NCBI GenBank assembly: GCA_964415445.1
Contig: CAYQAE010000031.1
Span: forward strand, 1 to 19,868
Direction of reading: 5' to 3'
Length of the DNA stretch: 19,868 nt
Source of the DNA: CAYQAE01 sp964415445 [NCBI: uncultured archaeon]
GTDB lineage: Archaea > CAYQAE01
Below are positions 7,896 to 16,361 of this stretch, one piece after another (the stretch's first letter is position 1; each line of letters begins with the position of its first letter). The position numbers and the translations under genes were made by a program. The notes beneath the pieces are model-generated. The model worked only from the letters and a program-made list of their open reading frames with translations, searched no databases and had not been told where the DNA came from.

Positions 7896-10800
7896 CTATT
7901 TTTCCTCTTTCTCTACTTCGACTTTTTCATATTTTTCTTCTTCAATTTCCATTGGTTCTTTTTTATCTTCACTTTCTTCTGTTCTTCCTATCATAGATGC
8001 CATCAATAGAATAACTACAAAAACTGCTATAATCATAAAAACTAACCATAAATTTCTGCCACTGTCTTCATCACCAGAGTCTGTCGCACCAACTGCATAA
8101 TATGAAAAATGATCTAGCTCTGCTGTTATTTTATTATTATCTTTATCTATTTGTGTATCAATTTCTACCCAATTTTCTCCGTCCCAATAGTAAAAAGTAA
8201 GATCATCTTCTGAAATTCCAAGTGCATCTAGCTGTGAATCAGTATAAGTCCAAGTTATAGTAATATTTGTGACATTTACATCACTAACTATATCTAAATA
8301 TATAATCCCGTTTGTTGCGTTTACATTCATAGGAGTAGTATTTTTAGCTTCAAGAGTGATTGAGCCGGATAAATTTGAATTGAAAGAAATTGAAATATTT
8401 TCATCTGAAAAATTAATTGTATTAAATCCCACATTAATATTTGAATCTTGAGACTCCACTTTTGAAAAATAATACATTTTTAAATCAGTATTTCCAAAAT
8501 TATCTTTCAAAACAACTGTAACATTATTATCTAGAGATAAATTTAGATCAACTGTAGTATCAATTTGATTAGCAAAAAAAGTATTGTATAGATCAGAATT
8601 AAGATAAATTATACACCTATCAATCCCCAATCCAATATCTTTTGAATTCCATTGTAAATTAAAAGTAGAATTCTCTTTTTCGGATGTAGTTACATTCAAT
8701 AGAGGATTAACGTAGTCTAAAATTGATGAATTTTCACTCAACATTAGAATATATGAACCATTAACTAAAATTTCATTTTCAGGAGTATATTCTAAATTAG
8801 ATAATTCTAAAGTAGAATTTTGATCTAATAAGATAAAATCTGAAATTGAAGAATATTGTAATCTAACAATAGATGTACCATTTATAGTGATATTTCCAGA
8901 AGTATCTTCTAAATAGAGTGTAGCATTTGCTGATTCAAAATAGATAATTTCATTTGATGAAGTGATATTTGTTGATGTAATATTTATTGTGGAATTAACT
9001 GCTGTAGTATTTACATAAATACCATACTTACATGAGATTTTAGAATTAACTACATATAAATCTGATCCCGCTGTTCTAAAATATATTCCAGAAAAAGTAC
9101 TTGGTGCAGTAATATTAGAATAAACAATATTTAGTTCAGAATCTTTCAGAACAATACCGTGGCTTGACAAAGAGGTAATGTTATTTTGAATAAATACATT
9201 TACAACAGAAATATCCATTTGAAGACCATAAAGACCCCCAACTATAGTATTATTTGTGAATATGTTTTTAGATGATGAAAAGATATATACACCTTGACTT
9301 GCAGGTCCACCTATAATTTTATTTGAATCAAAAGTGTTATTATCGCCATTAGAGCAATAAATACCTTGACTTCCCTTACTAGTAATGTTATTGAAATAAA
9401 AAACATTATTGTTCCCTTTTAATCCAAAAGAGATACCTACAGTATCTGCAGTTATATTATTTTCATAAAAATTATTCTCCTCTGAATCTTCAATTAATAT
9501 GCCATTATCTCCTGAAGTGATATTATTTTGTGTAAAATAACTAAATTTAACACTAAATTCTAAATGAACAGCATGACTATTACTACTTATAATTGTATTT
9601 TTTGAAAAATTATTGTAAGATAAATCCTTATATAAATAAACTGCTTCCACATTATGTGATAAAATTATATTTTGAATTATAATATTACTGTTTGATGAAT
9701 CATAAATAAAAAATGCTGATTCAACACCACCATCCCCTGATGCACACTCTATTTTATTTAGTATGTAAATATTATTATTACTTTTAAATAGATATACTCC
9801 AAAATCAGCTCCACAAATATCATTATCTGTAAAATTATTGAAATCACTGTTTTCAATATAGACTCCACGCGCGGCAAAACCTGTAGCAGAAATATTATTT
9901 TTATAAAACAAATTTGAATTAGAACTTCCTCTTATTTGACTTCCGTGGCCCCCTGAAATAATATTATTATATGAAAAATTGTTATCTGATGACTGACTTA
10001 AATAAATTCCATTTTCATTTATGCTAGTAATATTATTCCCATATATTGTATTATTATTAGATCCAATTTGGATGTGGATACCATTATTTCCTGAAAAGAT
10101 TATATTGTTAATAAACTCATTATTACTTGCTCCAGCAGAAAGCAATATACCTTGACTACCGCTTGAGGAGAAAGAACCTTTATCAGCATTTATTATATTT
10201 CCTTCAATAGTATTATAATAACTAGAAGTCAATAAATAAATACCCTGACTTTCTAAACTAGTAATATTATTTAAATAAATTGTATTACTTTCGCAATACC
10301 TTAAATGCATAGCTCGGCTTGAAAAAGAAGTAATATTATTTCTTGTGAAATTATTATTATCACAATAATACATCAATACACCATAAGCATTATCTGATGC
10401 TGTTGCAGTTATTATATTTTCAGTAAAAAAATTATTATCAGAATTATATAAATAAAAACCATAATACTTACCAGTTATATTCAATCCATTGATATTAACA
10501 TTATCTACTTCTGTAATATTAATACCTATGTTATCTGAAACAACTTTTGGTATGTCATTATTAAGTGAAATTATGTTAACAGAACGATCTACAACAATTC
10601 CAGAATATGGATGACTAGTATTACCTAAAACATACAAATTATTTCCAAAATCAGTATCATCTATAGCAAGTTGAATTGCATAAACTGTTCCTGTATAATC
10701 ATATGTCCCGTTTGTTACGTTCCACCCTCCATCATTAATTAAATAAACTTCTTTTGTAGAATTTAAATATAGTAAAGTACTATTTGAATTAGTATAATGA

Positions 10801-11963
10801 TGGGAAGAAGAAACATTATACAAAATATTTGATGTAAAATTATTTCTATTTGTACCGTTTGTCCAATATTCTAAAAATTCAAATCTTATAAATCCATCAT
10901 TGTTAGTATATCCTGAAGCAAAAGTAGAACTAGTAGAATCATTTGTTACATTTACAAACATATTATTTAGCCCAAAATTAAGACTATCAAATACATAAAC
11001 ATCTAAATACCATGAAAAATTTATACCTCCGGTATTTGCAAACTCTGTAGTTAAAAAATTACAATCCACCAATGAGTTATTATTTACTGAATTCACAGAA
11101 ACATCTTTATCAGCTCCTGAGATATTGCAAGAAATAAATATGTTATTTGAACTTGAACCTGATATAGATGTAGCATTCCTTGTTAGACTTGTAATATTAT
11201 TTCTAAGAAATGAATTTTGATCCGCATTATTTAATCCAACACCAACGTCATCGCCAATAATTGAATTATCTGTAAAATTATTATTATTTGAATCCGTCTC
11301 TAAACTAATTCCCTTAAAACCACTAGATATATTATTACCAACAAAAAGATTGTTTATGGAATTTAAACCAGAGAAACCTATAAGAATCCCAAAACCCGTG
11401 GAAGCAATATTATTTCCAATAAAAGTATTATTTTGACTGCCGTATATAGATAAACCATATATATTTGTACCTAAAAAAGAAGAGATTATATTATAATTAA
11501 AAGTACTATTAGAATTTAAATTCAAATCAACAACAGGAGACTCAGAAGATGCAAAAATATTTCCACTAAAATTATTAAATTTTGAATTTTCACAATATAA
11601 AGCTGTATTTCCTTGACTTGTAATATTCAATCCACTTATATTAACATAATCTACTCCTGTAATATTAATACCAATACCCATTGAAACTATTTTTGGTTTA
11701 GTAGAATTATATGCAACTAAATTTACAGATTTATTCACAGTCACATTTTCATAATAAATAATATCTGCAGAAATATTAATTGTATCTCCATCGTTAGCTT
11801 CATTTATAGCTTGTTGTATAGATTTAGTATCATTTGCATAAATTGTTGCAGCTTTTGAATAAGTTAAACAAAATAAAACACATAAACTCAAAATTAAGAT
11901 CAATTTAATAAATTTATTTGAATTAGAACAATTTTTTGAAAAATTCAGATTAAAATAAGACAT
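7896..11963 (-). CDS. Giant secreted NosD-like parallel beta-helix protein with duplicated core and C-terminal TM anchor
   Basis: Predicted envelope protein of 1355 residues. A signal segment (KFIKLILILSLCVLFCLTYSKAA, 17-39) leads into a NosD/PbH1-type beta-helix (SIQQAINEANDGDTI at 48-62, then about 22-residue coils of the form NNxFxxNNITS) to about 305. A mixed linker domain follows (about 315-425). A second helix start repeats the first: GINITGVDYVNISGLNIT at 98-115 recurs as GINITEVDNVNINGLNIT at 480-497. The second coil stack runs to about 1070. An Ig-like module (about 1075-1155) resembles one in the 1021-residue protein. Next comes a domain with ISEDDLTFYYWDGENWVEID and HFSYYAVGA, like the PGF-pre-PGF domain of archaeal surface proteins, then one TM helix (about 1303-1325) and a 30-residue charged, presumably cytosolic tail. 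The ATG at 11963 has GTGATC (11969-11974) five bases upstream. Adhesin or wall protein is inferred. Confidence 0.85.
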   Translation of the reverse strand: MSYFNLNFSKNCSNSNKFIKLILILSLCVLFCLTYSKAATIYANDTKSIQQAINEANDGDTINISADIIYYENVTVNKSVNLVAYNSTKPKIVSMGIGINITGVDYVNISGLNITSQGNTALYCENSKFNNFSGNIFASSESPVVDLNLNSNSTFNYNIISSFLGTNIYGLSIYGSQNNTFIGNNIASTGFGILIGFSGLNSINNLFVGNNISSGFKGISLETDSNNNNFTDNSIIGDDVGVGLNNADQNSFLRNNITSLTRNATSISGSSSNNIFISCNISGADKDVSVNSVNNNSLVDCNFLTTEFANTGGINFSWYLDVYVFDSLNFGLNNMFVNVTNDSTSSTFASGYTNNDGFIRFEFLEYWTNGTNRNNFTSNILYNVSSSHHYTNSNSTLLYLNSTKEVYLINDGGWNVTNGTYDYTGTVYAIQLAIDDTDFGNNLYVLGNTSHPYSGIVVDRSVNIISLNNDIPKVVSDNIGINITEVDNVNINGLNITGKYYGFYLYNSDNNFFTENIITATASDNAYGVLMYYCDNNNFTRNNITSFSSRAMHLRYCESNTIYLNNITSLESQGIYLLTSSYYNTIEGNIINADKGSFSSSGSQGILLSAGASNNEFINNIIFSGNNGIHIQIGSNNNTIYGNNITSINENGIYLSQSSDNNFSYNNIISGGHGSQIRGSSNSNLFYKNNISATGFAARGVYIENSDFNNFTDNDICGADFGVYLFKSNNNIYILNKIECASGDGGVESAFFIYDSSNSNIIIQNIILSHNVEAVYLYKDLSYNNFSKNTIISSNSHAVHLEFSVKFSYFTQNNITSGDNGILIEDSEENNFYENNITADTVGISFGLKGNNNVFYFNNITSKGSQGIYCSNGDNNTFDSNKIIGGPASQGVYIFSSSKNIFTNNTIVGGLYGLQMDISVVNVFIQNNITSLSSHGIVLKDSELNIVYSNITAPSTFSGIYFRTAGSDLYVVNSKISCKYGIYVNTTAVNSTINITSTNITSSNEIIYFESANATLYLEDTSGNITINGTSIVRLQYSSISDFILLDQNSTLELSNLEYTPENEILVNGSYILMLSENSSILDYVNPLLNVTTSEKENSTFNLQWNSKDIGLGIDRCIIYLNSDLYNTFFANQIDTTVDLNLSLDNNVTVVLKDNFGNTDLKMYYFSKVESQDSNINVGFNTINFSDENISISFNSNLSGSITLEAKNTTPMNVNATNGIIYLDIVSDVNVTNITITWTYTDSQLDALGISEDDLTFYYWDGENWVEIDTQIDKDNNKITAELDHFSYYAVGATDSGDEDSGRNLWLVFMIIAVFVVILLMASMIGRTEESEDKKEPMEIEEEKYEKVEVEKEEK
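10481..10550. repeat. Internal DNA repeat of the 1355-residue protein gene, copy 1
   Basis: This stretch aligns without gaps to 11627-11696; by hand I count about 57 identities in 70. It encodes the second NosD-like helix start (about residues 471-495 of the protein). The DNA-level similarity implies a fairly recent duplication or gene conversion. Confidence 0.6.
11627..11696. repeat. Internal DNA repeat of the 1355-residue protein gene, copy 2
   Basis: Counterpart of 10481-10550, in the same orientation. It encodes the first NosD-like helix start (about residues 89-113). See the other copy for the alignment. Confidence 0.6.
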
Positions 11964-12000
11964 CTTTAGATCACTAAATCTATGTGAAAATATTATCCCT

Positions 12001-12013
12001 TAATAAAATATTC
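12001..12013 (-). promoter_or_regulatory. Candidate TATA box of the giant beta-helix protein gene
   Basis: Minus-strand GAATATTTTATTA, about 40-50 bases before the ATG at 11963, predicts a short leader that holds the GTGATC ribosome site. Other AT-rich stretches nearby could serve, so this is tentative. Confidence 0.3.
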
Positions 12014-12032
12014 GATAATTATACAAACATAT

Positions 12033-12587
12033 CTATATCACTGTAATCAAAAGAATCAATGAAAATATCCCTGCAAAATCACATACTGTAGTTATCACAG
12101 GTATCACGGTGTTATCTGGATCTAATCCATGTTTAAAAGATAAAAATGCCACAGTTGTAGATACAAATATTATAATTATTGAAAATAAAATACTCAAAAT
12201 TAAAGAAATTAATAATACATCAAAAAAGGCTATTTTTTCAATATTAAATAAAATACAAAAATAATAAGAAAATAAACCCAATGTAAAGAAAGAAACTACA
12301 CTTAAGAGAGATAATAGTACAATATCATACTGTAATTGCTTATATTTTCCTAATTTAGGTTCAATTGTACCTATATGAAGTGCAGAATTAATTCGGGATG
12401 AAAAAATACTCCCCAAATTACCTGCAACTGCCCCAACTGGAGGAATTAATACCAAAAAGTAAGGTTTAGCTAGGAGATCCTCAATTACATGATACAAAGC
12501 ACTACCTGAGATAGTACTAACTACAGCACTAAAGATAAGTATAGGCAAACTTTCAATTACAATTTTTTTGAAGTTATAGAGTACCAT
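12033..12587 (-). CDS. MgtE-like divalent-cation transporter half, second of pair
   Basis: Integral membrane protein of about 184 residues with the MgtE/SLC41-type channel domain and no cytosolic N or CBS domains. About five hydrophobic segments are visible. Family landmarks are LIPPVGAVAGNLGSIFSSRI (P-x-x-x-x-x-AGN), ALHIGTIEP, and the Asp-Pro-Asp loop GLDPDNTVIPVITTVCD. The likely role is Mg2+ or other divalent-cation movement across the cell membrane, as a heterodimer with the preceding gene. The frame can be extended to a GTG at 12596, overlapping the upstream gene by 8 bases. The ATG at 12587 is better: GGTG lies exactly six bases upstream (12594-12597) and the partner's stop codon falls between the two, a tight translational coupling. 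Confidence 0.8.
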   Translation of the reverse strand: MVLYNFKKIVIESLPILIFSAVVSTISGSALYHVIEDLLAKPYFLVLIPPVGAVAGNLGSIFSSRINSALHIGTIEPKLGKYKQLQYDIVLLSLLSVVSFFTLGLFSYYFCILFNIEKIAFFDVLLISLILSILFSIIIIFVSTTVAFLSFKHGLDPDNTVIPVITTVCDFAGIFSLILLITVI

Positions 12588-12588
12588 G

Positions 12589-13152
12589 TTATGCACCCAA
12601 CACCAAATTTGCTGTAATAAATATAAATATTATAGTTATTAAATCTCCAACTGTAGCTAGAGAAGGACCTAAGACATCATCAGGGTCAATTCCACGATTT
12701 GAAGAATAAATACTCAAAAATATACCAAAAAAACTCAAAATAAAACTTGCACATGTCCCTGAAATTAAAACAATTATTAAAAGCTTAAAATAAACCGATA
12801 CAAAATTAACAGAGTCATTTAGAAGATAAGCAGAAGTAGTCGCCAAAAAAGAGAGAAAAAAAGTAATAACTACAGTTAAAAATAAAGTAGAATAAATATT
12901 GACCTTAAATTCATCTGTTAGCTTAAATTTTTTTGGAATTAATCCCAAATGCATAGTGGTACCTAATCGTGACCCCATAGCAGAATGAATATTTCCACGC
13001 AAAGCCAAAGTTCCAGGTAAAATTATCAAAAGCCCAGGAAGTAGTTCTAGATTATCTTGCATTTTTGAGATGGTAGAACCTACAACTAGCTCTATCAAAA
13101 TAGAGAAAAGTAACACAACTAAAGAATACTTTATATCTTTTGAAAATGACAA
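12589..13152 (-). CDS. MgtE-like divalent-cation transporter half, first of pair
   Basis: Integral membrane protein of about 187 residues, paralogous to the next gene. It shows the MgtE channel-domain landmarks LIILPGTLALRGNIHSAMGS, TTMHLGLIP and the Asp-Pro-Asp loop GIDPDDVLGPSLATVGD, with about five hydrophobic segments and no regulatory N or CBS domain. Eukaryotic SLC41 carriers carry two such domains in one chain; this pair looks like the split version. The frame can open at GTG 13161, but that GTG is itself part of the SD-like AGGTGAT. The TTG at 13152 lies exactly six bases after GGTG (13159-13162), the spacing seen at other genes here, so I place the start there. Transported ion not determined from sequence. 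Confidence 0.8.
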   Translation of the reverse strand: MSFSKDIKYSLVVLLFSILIELVVGSTISKMQDNLELLPGLLIILPGTLALRGNIHSAMGSRLGTTMHLGLIPKKFKLTDEFKVNIYSTLFLTVVITFFLSFLATTSAYLLNDSVNFVSVYFKLLIIVLISGTCASFILSFFGIFLSIYSSNRGIDPDDVLGPSLATVGDLITIIFIFITANLVLGA

Positions 13153-13183
13153 AGAAATCACCTAAGGATAAAAAGATAAATAA

Positions 13184-13270
13184 TTAACGCCGCATTTTTA
13201 CGCCAATAAATGAACCTATTCCATAAAATATCAAAAATACTATAAACATGTAAAGGAAAGTGTTATTCAT
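13184..13270 (-). CDS. 28-residue single-pass membrane peptide heading the MgtE-like operon
   Basis: Unannotated small frame encoding MNNTFLYMFIVFLIFYGIGS followed by FIGVKMRR. It has a polar N terminus, one hydrophobic helix (about 5-23) with a GxGxxxG spacing, and a basic end that would sit in the cytosol. It starts about nine bases after the transcript start predicted from the palindromic TATA box at 13301-13310, with GGGGAT just before the ATG as a weak ribosome site. It ends 31 bases before the TTG of the first MgtE-like half. Position and topology suggest a small subunit or regulator of the transporter; no known family is recognised. Chance remains possible because of its size. Confidence 0.45.
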   Translation of the reverse strand: MNNTFLYMFIVFLIFYGIGSFIGVKMRR

Positions 13271-13300
13271 CTAAATCCCCAATAATAGAGTTTAAGACTT

Positions 13301-13310
13301 ATTTATAAAT
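13301..13310. promoter_or_regulatory. Palindromic TATA box in the divergent region
   Basis: ATTTATAAAT is its own reverse complement. On the minus strand it predicts a transcript start near 13279, just before the small membrane peptide. On the plus strand it could drive the topoisomerase gene with a leader of about 50 bases. Confidence 0.45.
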
Positions 13311-13327
13311 TTTTTTATATCGCAAAG

Positions 13328-13357
13328 TTAATTGAAAAAATTCAAAAATTCAATTAA
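13328..13357. promoter_or_regulatory. Inverted repeat before the topoisomerase gene, possible operator
   Basis: TTAATTGAA (13328-13336) and TTCAATTAA (13349-13357) are perfect 9-bp inverted copies separated by 12 bases. The right arm lies 27-35 bases before the ATG at 13384, where a TATA element for a leaderless message would be. A protein bound here would compete with the transcription machinery. AT-rich composition makes chance repeats easier, so this is a candidate only. Confidence 0.4.
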
Positions 13358-13383
13358 ACATGGTAATAAATACAGTGTAAGAT

Positions 13384-15462
13384 ATGAATACATTAATCGT
13401 TTGTGAAAAACCTTCAGCTGCAAATAAAATAGCACAAAATATTTCAAAAGGCAAAGTTGAAACTAAAAAAGAAGGTAAAGTTACATATTATAAAATAAAA
13501 TGGTCAAATAATACTGCATATGTGGTGGCAGCGCTAGGCCATCTTTTTGTCTTAAAAAATTCAGCGCCGATATCAAGATATCCTTTTTTTACCTTTAGCT
13601 GGTATCCAGCATACAAAGTTAACAAAAAAGCAAGAAACACCCAACAATTTATTAAGACAATAAATAAATTAGCAAAAAGGTGCCAAGAGTTTATTGGAGC
13701 AACTGATTATGACATAGAAGGGTCAGTTATCGGTTATAACGTAATAAAATACTGTGCAGGGGATGAGGCATTAAAAAAATCAAAAAGAGCTAAATTTTCA
13801 TCTTTAACTAAATCAGAGCTAGCTAATTCATTTCAAAATTTATCATCTACTCTAGATTATGGCCAAATCAATGCAGGACTAACTAGACATGAACTTGATT
13901 GGATATGGGGTATGAATGTATCAAAAGCACTATCCAAAGCATATGCATCTGTCAACAAAAGATATGCACCTTTTCCTGCAGGACGAGTTCAATCACCTAC
14001 CTTAGAGATTCTAACTCAAAGAGAAAAAGAAATTGAAAAATTTGTCCCAAAAAAGTATTACAAAATTAGATTAAAATTTATACACAAAAACAAAGAGTTA
14101 TTTGCAGAATATTCAAAATCAAAGATATGGGACAGACAAGAAGCTCAAAAAATATATTCTGAATGCAAGGAAGAAGAATTTACAGTTGAAAATATCACCA
14201 AGAGAAATACAAAAATTGATCCACCAACTCCTTTTAATTTATCTAATTTACAATCAGAATCATATCGAATTTTTGGATATTCTCCACTTAAAACACAACA
14301 AATTGCCCAAGGACTTTATTTATCTGCTTTAATTTCATATCCTCGAACTTCATCCAAAAAATTTCCAAAAATGGATTTTAGAGACTATATTAAATCATTA
14401 GCAGAAATAGATGAATACAATAAAGCAGCTAAAATATTGATTGATAAAAATTTATATCTTCCAAGACAAGGAAAAGCATCTGATCCTGCACACCCCTGTA
14501 TTCACGCCTTAGCTTTAGAAAATGATGGGTTTGGAGCATATTTATCTCTAAAAGGTCAAAATAAGAAATTATATGATCTAGTTATAAGAAGAACATTATC
14601 TACTTTTGGAGAGGAAGCAATTAGAGAATTAACATCTATAAAATTAACTCAAAATGGACATAAATTTACACTAAGAGGAAAAAAGATTTTAGAGCGAGGC
14701 TGGATGGAGATATATGATAAATATGCACCAGATGAAGAAATTGAACTACCAAAATTAAAAGAAGGAGACACAACTAAAGCCGAAGTTATAATGGAAGAGA
14801 AAGAAACTAAACCTCCAAAGAGATATAACGTATCATCTATTGTTAAAAAAATGGAAAAAATAGGAATAGGTACTAAATCTACTAGGGCAGCGATTGTTCA
14901 AGGATTAATTCAGAGAAAATACGCAGAAGGTAGAAAAATAAAAGTAACAGATTTAGGAAAAGTAGTAATTGGAGTATTATCTAAGCATATAAAAGAGATA
15001 ATCTCGCCTGAATTAACTGCATATTTTGAAAAAGAGCTAGATGAAATTAGAGAGAATAAAAAAGAAAAAAAAGAAGTAATTGATGAAGCAAAAATCAAGC
15101 TAATCTATTATTTAGATAAATTTAGAGAAAAGGAAAGAGAGATCGGAAAAGAATTATCTAGGGGATTTAAAAAAACAATATCACTTGATAAAAAATTAGG
15201 TGATTGTCCAAAATGCTCAGGCGAACTTAGAATAGTAAGAAGTGCAAGAAGTGGGAAAATATTTGCAGGATGCACAAACTACAAAAACAAATCTTGTGAT
15301 GTCTCCTATCCTCTACCTCAAAGATATAGTTTTAAAACTACACAAGAAGTCTGTGAAGAATGCAAAGCACCGCAGATTAAAATAAAAAGAAGATCAAAAG
15401 AGATTATATCATGTATCAATCCAAAATGTCCAAAAAAAGATCAGATAAAATCTAGAAAATGA
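13384..15462 (+). CDS. topA: DNA topoisomerase I (type IA)
   Basis: Relaxes negative supercoils by cutting one strand through a 5'-phosphotyrosine link. The 692-residue protein has an N-terminal Toprim domain with CEKPSAANKIA (Glu8) and ATDYDIEGS (Asp108, Asp110, Glu112), which bind the metal. The catalytic segment LISYPRTSSKKFP places the active Tyr at about 319. The C-terminal part of the core shows GIGTKSTRA and ends near 590. Two cysteine clusters follow: CPKCSG...CTNYKNKSCD (about 609-640) and CEECKA...CINPKCPKK (about 660-685), the zinc ribbons usual in this family. Length and order fit archaeal TopA. No Shine-Dalgarno motif precedes the ATG, consistent with a leaderless message or weak initiation. 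The last 22 bases overlap the end of the convergent aminotransferase gene. Confidence 0.95.
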   Translation: MNTLIVCEKPSAANKIAQNISKGKVETKKEGKVTYYKIKWSNNTAYVVAALGHLFVLKNSAPISRYPFFTFSWYPAYKVNKKARNTQQFIKTINKLAKRCQEFIGATDYDIEGSVIGYNVIKYCAGDEALKKSKRAKFSSLTKSELANSFQNLSSTLDYGQINAGLTRHELDWIWGMNVSKALSKAYASVNKRYAPFPAGRVQSPTLEILTQREKEIEKFVPKKYYKIRLKFIHKNKELFAEYSKSKIWDRQEAQKIYSECKEEEFTVENITKRNTKIDPPTPFNLSNLQSESYRIFGYSPLKTQQIAQGLYLSALISYPRTSSKKFPKMDFRDYIKSLAEIDEYNKAAKILIDKNLYLPRQGKASDPAHPCIHALALENDGFGAYLSLKGQNKKLYDLVIRRTLSTFGEEAIRELTSIKLTQNGHKFTLRGKKILERGWMEIYDKYAPDEEIELPKLKEGDTTKAEVIMEEKETKPPKRYNVSSIVKKMEKIGIGTKSTRAAIVQGLIQRKYAEGRKIKVTDLGKVVIGVLSKHIKEIISPELTAYFEKELDEIRENKKEKKEVIDEAKIKLIYYLDKFREKEREIGKELSRGFKKTISLDKKLGDCPKCSGELRIVRSARSGKIFAGCTNYKNKSCDVSYPLPQRYSFKTTQEVCEECKAPQIKIKRRSKEIISCINPKCPKKDQIKSRK

Positions 15463-16355
15463 TCGAATTTTTTATCTTTTCCTCTAACAATATCAAAAAA
15501 TTTATCTTGGACTTTTTTAGTAAGTTTACCTCTTTTTCCTAATCCAATAACTCTTGTATCAATTTCACTGATTGGGGTAACTTCTGCTGCAGTCCCTGTC
15601 ATAAATATCTCATCTGCAGTATATAACTCTTCTCGAGTAATAGGTCTTCTTTTAACTTCATAACCTAGATCATTTAAAATTGATATCGCAGTAGCCTGAG
15701 TGATTCCAAAAAGTGCACCAGCATCAAAAGGTGGAGTTATAACTTCATTGTTTTTGATCAAAAATATATTTTCTCCTGAGCCTTCAGAGATTGTTCCATT
15801 ATAATTTAACATTATAGCCTCTTCATATCCACAATCTATAGCTTCAAGTTTAGCTAAAACAGAATTAGCATAATTTGCGCATGCCTTAGCCAAAGGTGGC
15901 AAAGACCTACCATCAACTCTAAGCCAAGAAGAAACTTTACATTTAATTCCATTTTTAAGTCCATCCTCACCTAAATATGCACCCCAGGGCCAGACTATGA
16001 TTGCAATATCAATAGGTGCACCTCGAGGATTTAGACCCATTTTGCCATACCCATAATAAGCAATAGGTCGAATATAGCATTCATCAATTTTATTTATTTG
16101 AATTAATTCTTTTGTAATCTCAACTAGTTTTTCAGATGAATAATCAATTTTCATTTTATGAATTTTTGCACTATTTATGAGTCTATCATAGTGCTCTTTT
16201 GCTCGAAATATTGCCGGACCTCTGTTTGTATTATAGCAACGCATACCTTCAAATATTCCAGTTCCATAATGTAGAGAATGAGTTAAAATATGAATTTTAG
16301 CATCGTCCCAATCTATAAATTTACCATTAAACCAGATTTTATCTGTTTTTTCCAT
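15441..16355 (-). CDS. ilvE: Branched-chain amino acid aminotransferase
   Basis: PLP-dependent class IV aminotransferase that swaps the amino group between glutamate and the keto acids of leucine, isoleucine and valine. The protein is 304 residues, the normal length for IlvE. Landmarks: LTHSLHYGTGIFEGMRCY (24-41), YIRPIAYYGYGKMG (94-107), the PLP-lysine segment LAKACANYANS (Lys157), NGTISEGSGENIF (Glu191 and the glycine loop) and MTGTAAEVTPI. The ATG at 16355 is fixed by GGTG six bases upstream (16362-16365) and a TATA-like TTTTTATAC about 40 bases upstream. Its 3' end runs 22 bases into the topoisomerase gene on the other strand. No other branched-chain biosynthesis gene is in the window, so direction (synthesis or breakdown) cannot be told. 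Confidence 0.93.
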   Translation of the reverse strand: MEKTDKIWFNGKFIDWDDAKIHILTHSLHYGTGIFEGMRCYNTNRGPAIFRAKEHYDRLINSAKIHKMKIDYSSEKLVEITKELIQINKIDECYIRPIAYYGYGKMGLNPRGAPIDIAIIVWPWGAYLGEDGLKNGIKCKVSSWLRVDGRSLPPLAKACANYANSVLAKLEAIDCGYEEAIMLNYNGTISEGSGENIFLIKNNEVITPPFDAGALFGITQATAISILNDLGYEVKRRPITREELYTADEIFMTGTAAEVTPISEIDTRVIGLGKRGKLTKKVQDKFFDIVRGKDKKFDHFLDFI

Positions 16356-16361
16356 CTATTT

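Noticed and set aside
7896-11963. ATTATT-rich low-complexity runs in the beta-helix genes as possible slippage tracts or repeats
   Set aside because: They are explained by Asn and Ile codons in the PbH1 coils; no long uniform tract or frame break is seen.
14102-15098. Frames inside topA on both strands (76 and 62 residues)
   Set aside because: Fully inside a strongly supported conserved gene and without independent signals.
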